Shown: in pieces, positions 26,256 to 33,177 of the stretch
Position numbering within the stretch: position 1 is the stretch's first letter
Layout of the letters: the number at the start of each line of letters is the position of its first letter
Assembly: GCF_003946465.1 (NCBI RefSeq)
Contig: NZ_RHOL01000011.1
Location: forward strand, 1-64,000
DNA: 64,000 bases
Direction of reading: 5' to 3'
DNA from: Lacticaseibacillus hegangensis
GTDB taxonomy: Bacteria; Bacillota; Bacilli; Lactobacillales; Lactobacillaceae
Translations under genes and position numbers: made by a program
Notes under the pieces: model-generated
What the model was told of the DNA's origin: nothing
What the model saw: only the letters and a program-made list of their open reading frames with translations
Databases searched by the model: none

Positions 26256-26375
26256 TTGACTGTCACGTGACGGTATGGTTTATAACTAGTGTAGCACAGT
26301 GATTCAGGCCGGTATTCTGCCTTGACACTGCCGCCGACAACCTTAGGGTAGACTGTGACGCGGCGTGACAGTCAA
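26256..26375. repeat. Paired 12-bp inverted repeats in the MerR divergent region
   Basis: TTGACTGTCACG occurs at 26256-26267 on the plus strand and at 26364-26375 on the minus strand. Each copy is itself part of a local dyad: GTCACGTGAC at 26262-26271, and GACTGTGACG/CGTGACAGTC at 26351-26373 with one mismatch. They flank the intergenic promoter region and are candidate operators for the MerR protein or another regulator. Confidence 0.55.
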
Positions 26376-26450
26376 GCTATTTTTCATCAGTAATTGCCAA
26401 CTGGGTTGCGCAACTCGCCACCGTAATGACCACCTGAAAGAAGGATTCTT

Positions 26451-27128
26451 ATGACCACCTTACAAGACTCGATTCAAGACACGATTTTTCACAACCGCCA
26501 ACCCGACGCCAAAAAGCTGGCCGCATATGGTTTCAAGCAGGCCGGAACCACCTGGCGCTATCAAACCGACTTGGTCCCGGGCTTCAGCCTCACCGTCAAC
26601 ATCGATGGGGACACCATCACCAGCCCGGTCACCGACCAGGAGTCCGGCGACTTGTACACCCTCCACCTGGACCCAGCCAACTCGGGGATGTTCATCGGCC
26701 AGATCCGCGGGGCCTACATTGCGGCGTTGACGGCGATCTCAAAGGACTGCTTCGTGCCGACCATGTTTGACGCCGGGCAGATGAAAAAAGTCACCGCGGC
26801 CATCGGCGAGACCTTCGATGAACAGCCCGAATACCTGTGGAAGCAATTTCCCAATAACGCGATCATTCGCCGCAGCGACAACCGCAAGTGGTACGCCTTG
26901 ATGGTCAAGGTCACCCCGGACAAGGTAGGCTTGACCGGCGATGACCCCATCGACCTGCTGGTGCTGCGCGCAACGCCCCAGACGATTCAGGCCCAGCTCA
27001 AAAATGGCCAGGCGCTGCCCGCGTATCACATGAATAAACAGCACTGGCTGTCCTACCAGCTGGATGTCGGCACGCCACTGGAAACGCTGATGGCTCGCGT
27101 CAAAACCAGTCGCGACCTGGCCAAATAA
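26451..27128 (+). CDS. MmcQ/YjbR family protein
   Basis: 225 residues, ATG at 26451 (AAAGAAGG upstream). The C-terminal half has the MmcQ/YjbR (DUF419) pattern: YLWKQFPNNAIIRRSDNRKWYALMVKV followed by DLLVLRA and AYHMNKQHWLSYQLD. Proteins of this family have a double-wing fold and are described as DNA-binding-like, but their role is unknown. The N-terminal half (about 1-105) is an additional domain found in the lactobacillar long form. It is divergent from the MerR gene. A structured repeat element (27165-27291) follows the gene instead of a simple terminator. Confidence 0.8.
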   Translation: MTTLQDSIQDTIFHNRQPDAKKLAAYGFKQAGTTWRYQTDLVPGFSLTVNIDGDTITSPVTDQESGDLYTLHLDPANSGMFIGQIRGAYIAALTAISKDCFVPTMFDAGQMKKVTAAIGETFDEQPEYLWKQFPNNAIIRRSDNRKWYALMVKVTPDKVGLTGDDPIDLLVLRATPQTIQAQLKNGQALPAYHMNKQHWLSYQLDVGTPLETLMARVKTSRDLAK

Positions 27129-27164
27129 TCAACCGAACGCAAACGAAAGTAGGACAAAATTGCC

Positions 27165-27291
27165 TAGTCGCGTTCCATCAAGCAACGCCCAAGCGCACAA
27201 GCGCCTCTGCACCGCGATTCTAAAAACGAATCGTGGCACAGAGGCGCTTGTGCTTTGGGCTAAACCCGCTTGATGTCTCAGCCTCTTTTTT
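27165..27291 (+). repeat. Structured repeat element, copy A
   Basis: A 127-bp element in the convergent spacer. It starts TAGTCGCG and has outer arms CATCAAGC (27176-27183) and GCTTGATG (27268-27275). Inside are the fixed motif AACGCCCAAGCG (27184-27195), a long stem (about 27195-27220 with 27228-27253), the fixed motif TTGGGCTAA (27255-27263), and a tail CAGCCTCTTTTTT. The same motif order and spacing recur in copies 1 and 2 at 38576-38832. It may also act as terminator for the flanking convergent genes. The strand is given by the motif order and is otherwise arbitrary. Confidence 0.82.
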
Positions 27292-27294
27292 GCG

Positions 27295-28719
27295 TTATTT
27301 ACGCATCGTGATCATCCGATAAGCGGTGAGTGCCACAGTGATGGCACACATCACCACCGCCACACTGAAGGCAACGTGCATGCCGTTGATGAATAGTTGC
27401 GGCTGGCTGGCGACAAACGTCGTCACCTTGCGCCCGGCCTCCCGGCTCATCGCCGCGTACAGCACCGTGGTCGACGCGGAGATGCCTACGACCATCCCCA
27501 TGTTGCGCGCCAGCGCGTTCAGGCCCCCGGCGATCCCCAAGTCCTTAGGTTCGACCGCTGACATGACCAGCGTGTTGTTGGGCGACTGGAATGCACCGTT
27601 GCCAAACCCCATCACGGCGATGATCACGCAAACCAGCAGCCACGGGGTGGTCAGGCTCAGCGTGACGTACCCGACCTGGACGACCAAAATCACCAGCAGA
27701 CCCACCAGCGTGATGACATACGGCCCGATTTTGTCTGACAACGAGCCCGACAGCGGCGCGACGATCACCTGCACGATTGGGAACAGCATCAGCATGTACC
27801 CGGCCGTCGTCGCCGAAAGCCCGCGTGCATTTTCCAGGTAAAACGGAGAAATTACGTTAAAGAAGAAATTGGTGACGAAAATTAGAAACCCGGCGAACAG
27901 CGAGATGGTGAACTCCTTGTTGGCAAACAGCGACAGTGCCAGCATCGGTTCTGCGGTGTGCTGCTCGATGTAAATAAACGCGGCAAAGGCAATGATCGCC
28001 ACCGCAAACATTGCCAGGATGACGGGCTTCGTAAACCCAATCTCCTGACCGATGAAAATCCCGGCAAACAGCGGCACGATGAACAGCGCAAAGGCCACAA
28101 ACCCGGGCCAATCGATTTTAGACTGGCTGTGCTCGATGTCCTTGGGGAACACCACCTGACCCACGATCATGGCCAGGATGCCGAGTGGGACGTTGATCCA
28201 GAAAATGTAGCCCCATGGCAGCACCCCGAGAATCAGGCCCCCGAGCCCGGGGCCGGCAATCGACCCCACGGCCACAAACGAGCCAATCATGCCAAGCGCC
28301 CGCCCGCGTTCTTGGAACGGAAACACTTCGGTCACAATCCCGTTACTGTTGGCCATGGTCATCGACGCGCCGAGGGCCTGCACGACCCGCGCCGCCAGCA
28401 GCATCACAAACGAGTGGTTGAACCCAGCGAACAGCGAACCGATGGTGAACAGCACCTCACCCATACGAAAGATGCGAATTTTACCGAAAATGTCGCCCAG
28501 CTTGCCCATGAGCAGCAGCAGCGCGCAAATCACGATCAGGTAAATGGACACGGTCCACTCGGCCTGGTTCATCGGCAGGTGCATGTCCTTTGAGATGACC
28601 GGCAGTGCAATGTTCACGATGGAAGCGTCCAGCGTGGACATGATGGTGAACATGCCAACGGCGGTCATGATCCACCAGCGATTTTTCTGAACGTGCGGAT
28701 TGTCGACGTAATTTTTCAT
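27295..28719 (-). CDS. DHA2-type (14-TM) MFS drug exporter
   Basis: 474 residues from the ATG at 28719 (GGAGGCCGCC upstream). Fourteen hydrophobic segments can be counted. The protein shows the DHA2 motifs LDASIVNIALPVI in helix 1, the loop GKLGDIFGKIRIF, and motif C (GSFVAVGSIAGPGLGG) in helix 5. Such H+-antiporters (EmrB/QacA-like) export toxic organic compounds. The gene has a consensus promoter with a perfect 14-bp palindrome next to the -35 box, so it is probably under a TetR- or MarR-type repressor encoded elsewhere. Confidence 0.9.
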   Translation of the reverse strand: MKNYVDNPHVQKNRWWIMTAVGMFTIMSTLDASIVNIALPVISKDMHLPMNQAEWTVSIYLIVICALLLLMGKLGDIFGKIRIFRMGEVLFTIGSLFAGFNHSFVMLLAARVVQALGASMTMANSNGIVTEVFPFQERGRALGMIGSFVAVGSIAGPGLGGLILGVLPWGYIFWINVPLGILAMIVGQVVFPKDIEHSQSKIDWPGFVAFALFIVPLFAGIFIGQEIGFTKPVILAMFAVAIIAFAAFIYIEQHTAEPMLALSLFANKEFTISLFAGFLIFVTNFFFNVISPFYLENARGLSATTAGYMLMLFPIVQVIVAPLSGSLSDKIGPYVITLVGLLVILVVQVGYVTLSLTTPWLLVCVIIAVMGFGNGAFQSPNNTLVMSAVEPKDLGIAGGLNALARNMGMVVGISASTTVLYAAMSREAGRKVTTFVASQPQLFINGMHVAFSVAVVMCAITVALTAYRMITMRK

Positions 28720-28751
28720 GGCGGCCTCCATTGCCCGAATTTGTCCCTTTT

Positions 28752-28780
28752 ATTATATGGTCTCAATTTCTGAAAGACAA
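28752..28780 (-). promoter_or_regulatory. Promoter of the DHA2 exporter gene at 27295
   Basis: TTGTCT (28775-28780) and TATAAT (28752-28757) on the minus strand have a 17-base spacer. Confidence 0.8.
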
Positions 28781-28781
28781 A

Positions 28782-28795
28782 CGTCAGTACTGACG
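28782..28795. promoter_or_regulatory. Palindromic operator candidate
   Basis: CGTCAGTACTGACG is a perfect 14-bp palindrome one base upstream of the exporter's -35 box. It could be bound by a dimeric repressor; none is encoded adjacent. Confidence 0.6.
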
Positions 28796-28821
28796 ATATT
28801 TACGTAACCGGTTCAGTGTCT

Positions 28822-28869
28822 TTACACCATATACCTAACAATTACACCCAGTGCGAAAGGCTTTTACAC
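28822..28869 (+). promoter_or_regulatory. TTACAC direct repeats upstream of the PstS-like gene
   Basis: TTACAC occurs at 28822, 28842 and 28864, on the same strand with steps of 20 and 22 bases, i.e. about two helical turns each. This resembles the TT(A/C/T)ACA repeats bound by PhoP in Bacilli, which fits a phosphate-binding protein gene. Intermediate 11-base repeats are not clear, so the assignment is tentative. Confidence 0.5.
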
Positions 28870-28913
28870 TCACCGCGTATGCTTGAGTCATTCCATTAGG
28901 GGAGGAAATATTC

Positions 28914-29822
28914 ATGAAAAAAGGTTCAATTTTGAAAAAAGGTTCACTACTAGTCACTGTCGGGGTCGTGCTGCTGCTCGCCGCCTGCGGGGCCAAGCAA
29001 AGCGGCAGCGCGGCCAAGCCGTCAACCGCCAAGGCCGCCGATTCCAGCAAGATCATGGCCGTTGGGTCCACAGCCCTGCAGCCGCTGGTCGAACAGGCCG
29101 CGGCGCAGTATCAGGAGAAGACACCAGGCACCAGCATCACCGTCCAGGGCGGCGGCTCAGGCGCCGGCCTGTCGCAGGTCCAATCCGGCGCGGTGACCAT
29201 CGGCAACTCCGACATCTTCGCCCAGCAGCAAAAAGGCATCGCGGCAACCAAGCTAGTCGATCACCAGGTCGCCGTTGTCGGCATGGCACCGGTCGTCAAC
29301 CCGGACACGAAGATCACGAACCTCAGCTCACAGCAGCTGGTCGATATCTTCACCGGTAAGGTCACCAACTGGAAGCAGGTGGGTGGCGCCGACAAGGCTA
29401 TCGTGTTGATCAACCGTGCGCAGGGTTCCGGAACCCGGGCCACCTTCGAGCAGTTCGCCCTCAAGACCGACAAGGTCAAAACCGCGCAGGAACAAGATTC
29501 CAGCGGCACCGTCCAGAAGATGGTCTCAAGCACCCCTGGCGCCATCTCCTACCTCGCCTTTTCCGCGATTAAGGACGGCGTGACCGCGGTGGCCCTCAAC
29601 AACGTCAAGCCCACCGACGCGAACGTCACCACCAACGCCTGGCCGGTGTGGGCATACGAGCACATGTACACCAAGGGCTCGCCGAACGCCGCCACCGCCA
29701 AGTTCATCAACTACATCCAAAGCAAAGCGGTACAAAACACGTTGGTTAAGAAAATGGGTTACATCCCAGTCGTTGACATGAAAGTGGCCCGCACCCACGA
29801 TGGGACCATCGAAGACAAGTAA
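28914..29822 (+). CDS. PstS-like phosphate-binding lipoprotein
   Basis: 302 residues, ATG at 28914 (GGGGAGGAAATATTC upstream). The signal peptide ends in the lipobox LLLLAAC (Cys about 25), so the protein is a lipoprotein on the outer face of the membrane. The phosphate-binding motifs are clear: VGSTALQPLVEQAA, GGGSGAGLSQVQSGAVTIGNSD, and RAQGSGTRATFEQFA. It is the periplasmic-type receptor for high-affinity phosphate uptake, yet no pstC, pstA or pstB is adjacent; a drug exporter gene follows instead. It may serve a Pst system encoded elsewhere or act as a phosphate sensor. Confidence 0.9.
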   Translation: MKKGSILKKGSLLVTVGVVLLLAACGAKQSGSAAKPSTAKAADSSKIMAVGSTALQPLVEQAAAQYQEKTPGTSITVQGGGSGAGLSQVQSGAVTIGNSDIFAQQQKGIAATKLVDHQVAVVGMAPVVNPDTKITNLSSQQLVDIFTGKVTNWKQVGGADKAIVLINRAQGSGTRATFEQFALKTDKVKTAQEQDSSGTVQKMVSSTPGAISYLAFSAIKDGVTAVALNNVKPTDANVTTNAWPVWAYEHMYTKGSPNAATAKFINYIQSKAVQNTLVKKMGYIPVVDMKVARTHDGTIEDK

Positions 29823-29834
29823 CCGACTCACTCG

Positions 29835-29863
29835 GCACTGACCCTTGCGGCCAGTGCTTTTTT
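29835..29863 (+). terminator. Intrinsic terminator after the PstS-like gene
   Basis: GCACTGACC (29835-29843) pairs with GGCCAGTGC (29849-29857) with one mismatch, followed by T6. Confidence 0.88.
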
Positions 29864-29943
29864 CATGCTCGCAGCATGGACGCCAGGCAGTGAAAAGCAT
29901 AAGATTATCTATGCATGATTTTTTCATGACGCTAATTGAGAGA

Positions 29944-31425
29944 ATGTCGTTTATGTCGAAAAGTAACATCAGACTCGTCACCGTCGCCCTTCTGCTGTCC
30001 AATGTGATGTCAGGGATCGACAGCACCATCGTCAACACCGCCTTGCCCGCCATCATAGCGGACCTGCACGGGCTGCAGCTGATGGCTTGGATCGTCGCGG
30101 TATTTCTGCTTGGCACCGCTGTATCCACCCTGCTGTGGAGCAAGCTTGGCCAGCGGACCACCTATAAGTTCGCCTACCAGCTCGCGGCGTTGACCTTTGT
30201 GGTCGGCTCCCTGCTGCAAGGCCTGTCACCCAACATCTGGGTGCTGATCATCACGCGCGGAATCGCCGGCATCGGCAATGGGGGCATGATTTCACTGCCA
30301 TACATCATGTTCGCCGATCTGTATCCGAACGTCCGCGACCGCATGAAAACCTTGGGCCTGGTTTCCGGCTTCTACAGCTTTGCCACCATCATCGGCCCAC
30401 TGGTCGGCGGGTTCCTGGTCGATACACTGTCGTGGCACTGGATTTTCTACATTAACGTGCCGATCGGCCTGCTGTCGATCCTGCTGGTGCAAATTTACTA
30501 CAAGGTGCCACGCACTGCCGCCGTCGACGCACCGCTGGACGTGCGGGGCAGCCTTGCCCTGGTCGTGCTCCTGGTCAGCCTGCTAGGGGCCATCGAACTG
30601 ATCGGCATGGTCAAGTTGCCGGTCATCCTCGCTTTGGTGGTGCTGGCGGTCTTGGCCATGGTGCTGCTGTTGCGCGCAGAAAAGCATGCCGCAGACCCAG
30701 TCATCCCCTTGCGGCTGTTTCGCAATTTTCCCCTGGTCATGGATTTTCTGCTGTTCACTCTGATTTGGGGCGCCTTCGTCTCGTTTCTGACCTACGCCCC
30801 GATGTGGGCGCAGGGGCTGCTTGGCACGACGGCACTGCTCGGCGGCGCCACCCAGATTCCGGCGGCGTTCACCAATGTTGCCGGCTCGGAATCGGTCCCA
30901 ATGATGCGCCGCCGCTGCACGCCGCACCAGGTACTGACGTTTAACATTTTAATGCTGACCATCAGTTTCGTGCTGATGGCAGTTCTGAACGTCCACGCGC
31001 CGTTTTGGCTGCTGCTGGTGGCCGGCGCATTTGAAGGCTGGGGTAACGGCGCCTGCTTCAACGAGCTGCAGGTCAAAGTCCAAGTCGACGCGGAAAAACA
31101 GGACGTGTCGGTTGCCACGTCGTTCAGTTTTCTGATTCGCATGCTTAGCCAGACCTTCACCGTGGCCATTTTTGGCCTGCTGATGAACCAGCAGCTGGCC
31201 AAAGGCGTGGCCACCCACCCAGGCATTACGATGAGTATGATGAACAAGCTGAGCGACTCCAACAGCGCCGCCAGCCTCCCTATGCATTTATTGCCCGCGA
31301 TGCGCCAGATTCTCTTCAGCGGCCTGCACAACATCATGCTGCTGGCCTTAGCGTTAATGCTGATTTCGCTGGCGCTGAACTTTTACGCCCAGCACAAAGA
31401 GGCCAAACTCGTACCGAAGCCTTGA
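29944..31425 (+). CDS. DHA2-type (14-TM) MFS transporter
   Basis: 493 residues from the ATG at 29944; an ATG at 29953 is also possible and no strong ribosome site decides between them. The frame upstream to 29845 overlaps a terminator and is not coding. Motifs: SGIDSTIVNTALPAII, LLWSKLGQRTTYKFAYQ, RGIAGIGNGGMISLPY and SFATIIGPLVGGFL (motif C). The closest family is EmrB/QacA-type multidrug or peptide exporters. The sequence is clearly different from the exporter at 27295, so this is not a recent duplication. It is probably monocistronic and ends in a strong terminator. Confidence 0.87.
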   Translation: MSFMSKSNIRLVTVALLLSNVMSGIDSTIVNTALPAIIADLHGLQLMAWIVAVFLLGTAVSTLLWSKLGQRTTYKFAYQLAALTFVVGSLLQGLSPNIWVLIITRGIAGIGNGGMISLPYIMFADLYPNVRDRMKTLGLVSGFYSFATIIGPLVGGFLVDTLSWHWIFYINVPIGLLSILLVQIYYKVPRTAAVDAPLDVRGSLALVVLLVSLLGAIELIGMVKLPVILALVVLAVLAMVLLLRAEKHAADPVIPLRLFRNFPLVMDFLLFTLIWGAFVSFLTYAPMWAQGLLGTTALLGGATQIPAAFTNVAGSESVPMMRRRCTPHQVLTFNILMLTISFVLMAVLNVHAPFWLLLVAGAFEGWGNGACFNELQVKVQVDAEKQDVSVATSFSFLIRMLSQTFTVAIFGLLMNQQLAKGVATHPGITMSMMNKLSDSNSAASLPMHLLPAMRQILFSGLHNIMLLALALMLISLALNFYAQHKEAKLVPKP

Positions 31426-31443
31426 GCCAATTGCAGAGACACC

Positions 31444-31480
31444 AAGAGGCAGCGCACTTCAATGTGCGCTGCCTCTTTTC
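31444..31480 (+). terminator. Terminator after the MFS transporter
   Basis: A perfect 14-bp stem (AAGAGGCAGCGCAC, 31444-31457 with 31464-31477) with a 6-base loop is followed by T. It may also serve the convergent ATP-grasp gene. Confidence 0.9.
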
Positions 31481-31526
31481 TTATCCGGTAACAAGTGCTC
31501 GCGGACGGCGTGCTGCCACGTTTGCC

Positions 31527-32735
31527 TCAGCGATTGCGGTAATACTTGCGAACGTAATTCAACTGACGCAAAAACAGAAAACGGCGGCGTTTTGCGTTGT
31601 GATCTGCCGGGTAAAACAGCGGGTTGACCCAGTTTTTGCCGCTGATCAGCTGGTTGATTTCCTGATGCAGCGCCGGCGACTTCACGAAATGCCGCAACAC
31701 AAATTTTGGCACAAGGCTGTATAGAAAGTCGCCCTTCGCCAGCACCCGCGGCTTGGTCTCGCCTTTGATGCAATCATCAACCAGGTTACGAGCCAAGTTC
31801 TGCCCCAGCCCAGTGATGTAGTAGCTGGCCCGGCCTTGACGCGTGTTTGCCTCAAAAATTTTGATCTGGCCGTCGCACGGATCGCGCTTCATGTCGAAAT
31901 TGGCGTACCCGGTGTAGCCGACTGCCTCGAGAAAGTCCGCCAGCTGGTTCATGAGGACGGCGTCAAAGCGGGCGATCAGCGCGGTGTAATTGCCGATGGC
32001 AGTACGGTCGTGCTCTTGCAGCACAACCTGGGCCAGGCTGACCATCTGGGCGTGGTGCTGACGATCCACGTACACCACACTGTCCCACAGCGCATCATCG
32101 GCGCCAGGAATGTACTCCTGGATCAGCGCCGACTCGCTGTAGCCATTGGCATTCAGCAGCGTTAGCACGCGAGCCAGCGCCATGCGGTCGACACACTTGA
32201 AGACTTTTTCCTTGCCGTCAAAGTGCATGTACATGTACTTGACGGTGTCATTAGGCTTCACGATTACGGGGTAACGCAGCCCGCGGTCGTCAAACTCGGA
32301 TGCCGGGTCGCTGCAAAGCGCTGTCTTTGTGACCGGGTGCGGAATCCCGTAGTGATCGCAGAGCTGATAAAAATCGGCCTTATGCTGAAACTTATTCAGC
32401 AGGTCCAGGGTTGGGTAGTTAAACCGATAAGCGGGCTGAAGTGCGGCCGCGTTTTCAACAATCAGCCGTACGTAAGCGTCATTGGTACCAATTAGGAGCA
32501 GCGGCTTACCCGCGTGGCGCTTGGCAAAATCCAGTAAGATCGGGGTAAAGCGGCCCAGTTTGCGCAGGTCATCGTGATACTCGATCTGGGTCGTGATGTC
32601 GCTCCATTCGGTAAAAGATAGCGGCGCCTGGCCGATGACCCAGGGCGTGATGCCGTACTCCTGATGAAACGAGATCGCCATCGTGTACGCGTTGATATCC
32701 GTGCCCACAATGACTGGGACAAAAGTATTTTCCAT
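31527..32735 (-). CDS. ATP-grasp carboxylate-amine ligase, possibly D-aspartate ligase-like
   Basis: 402 residues from the ATG at 32735 (AGGTGAG upstream). The N-terminal part starts VPVIVGTDINAYTMAISFHQEYG. The ATP-grasp domain follows (YPVIVKPNDTVKYMYMHF, ALIQEYIPGADDALWDSVVY) with the metal-binding segment IKIFEANTRQGRASYY. The protein would join a carboxylate to an amine with ATP. The family includes the enterococcal D-aspartate ligase that builds the D-Asp cross-bridge of peptidoglycan, a bridge also present in L. casei-type walls. Similarity is to the family, so that role is a suggestion. It is solitary; no aspartate racemase gene is adjacent. Confidence 0.75.
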   Translation of the reverse strand: MENTFVPVIVGTDINAYTMAISFHQEYGITPWVIGQAPLSFTEWSDITTQIEYHDDLRKLGRFTPILLDFAKRHAGKPLLLIGTNDAYVRLIVENAAALQPAYRFNYPTLDLLNKFQHKADFYQLCDHYGIPHPVTKTALCSDPASEFDDRGLRYPVIVKPNDTVKYMYMHFDGKEKVFKCVDRMALARVLTLLNANGYSESALIQEYIPGADDALWDSVVYVDRQHHAQMVSLAQVVLQEHDRTAIGNYTALIARFDAVLMNQLADFLEAVGYTGYANFDMKRDPCDGQIKIFEANTRQGRASYYITGLGQNLARNLVDDCIKGETKPRVLAKGDFLYSLVPKFVLRHFVKSPALHQEINQLISGKNWVNPLFYPADHNAKRRRFLFLRQLNYVRKYYRNR

Positions 32736-32895
32736 GTTTAAGCTCACCTATTGAGTAAAATCAGATTTTGAATCGATTGCTGACGCGCATGCAAGTCAAG
32801 GGGTCGCCCCGCTCGCTGCGCCATGGGTTTCCGTGCAGCCAAAAATGATTAGCAAACGCATTATACGACACCCGCCGCGAAACCTCACGAGAATC

Positions 32896-32943
32896 AAAAC
32901 AGCGCCGGCTGGGCATCTTCAAACTCTGCCCCAGTCGGCGCTG
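32896..32943 (-). terminator. Intrinsic terminator after the cold-shock gene
   Basis: AGCGCCGGCTGGGCA (32901-32915) pairs, with one mismatch and a bulge, with TGCCCCAGTCGGCGCT (32927-32942), followed by T4 on the minus strand. The remaining 32748-32890 contains nothing I can identify. Confidence 0.8.
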
Positions 32944-32947
32944 CACG

Positions 32948-33175
32948 TTAATTGCCGTACGTTGAATCCTCAATCACCTCGACGTTAGCGGCCTGGGGGC
33001 CCTTAGCGCCTTGAATGATCACAAACTTGACCTTCTGCCCCGCCTTCAGTGACTTAAAGCCGCCACCGATAATCGCGGAAAAATGCACGTACACATCCTT
33101 GGGCAGGTCTGGGTCACTGGGCTCGATGAACCCGTAGCCCTGCTTTTCGTTGAAGAGCCGCACGCGTCCTTCCAT
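32948..33175 (-). CDS. Cold-shock domain protein
   Basis: 75 residues, one OB-fold cold-shock domain with RNP1-like GYGFIEP (about 13-19) and RNP2-like VYVHFSAI (about 29-36). It binds single-stranded RNA or DNA and is thought to melt RNA structure. Two nucleic-acid-stacking aromatics of canonical Csp proteins differ: the Trp of KWFN is Leu (VRLFN), and Phe of VFVHF is Tyr. It is translated 2 bases after ileS and so forms the tail of the ileS transcript, an arrangement seen in other lactobacilli. Confidence 0.9.
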   Translation of the reverse strand: MEGRVRLFNEKQGYGFIEPSDPDLPKDVYVHFSAIIGGGFKSLKAGQKVKFVIIQGAKGPQAANVEVIEDSTYGN

Positions 33176-33177
33176 GG

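Noticed and set aside
29845-29943. N-terminal extension of the MFS transporter
   Set aside because: It overlaps the terminator of the PstS-like gene and lacks hydrophobic or conserved character; translation more likely begins at 29944 or 29953.
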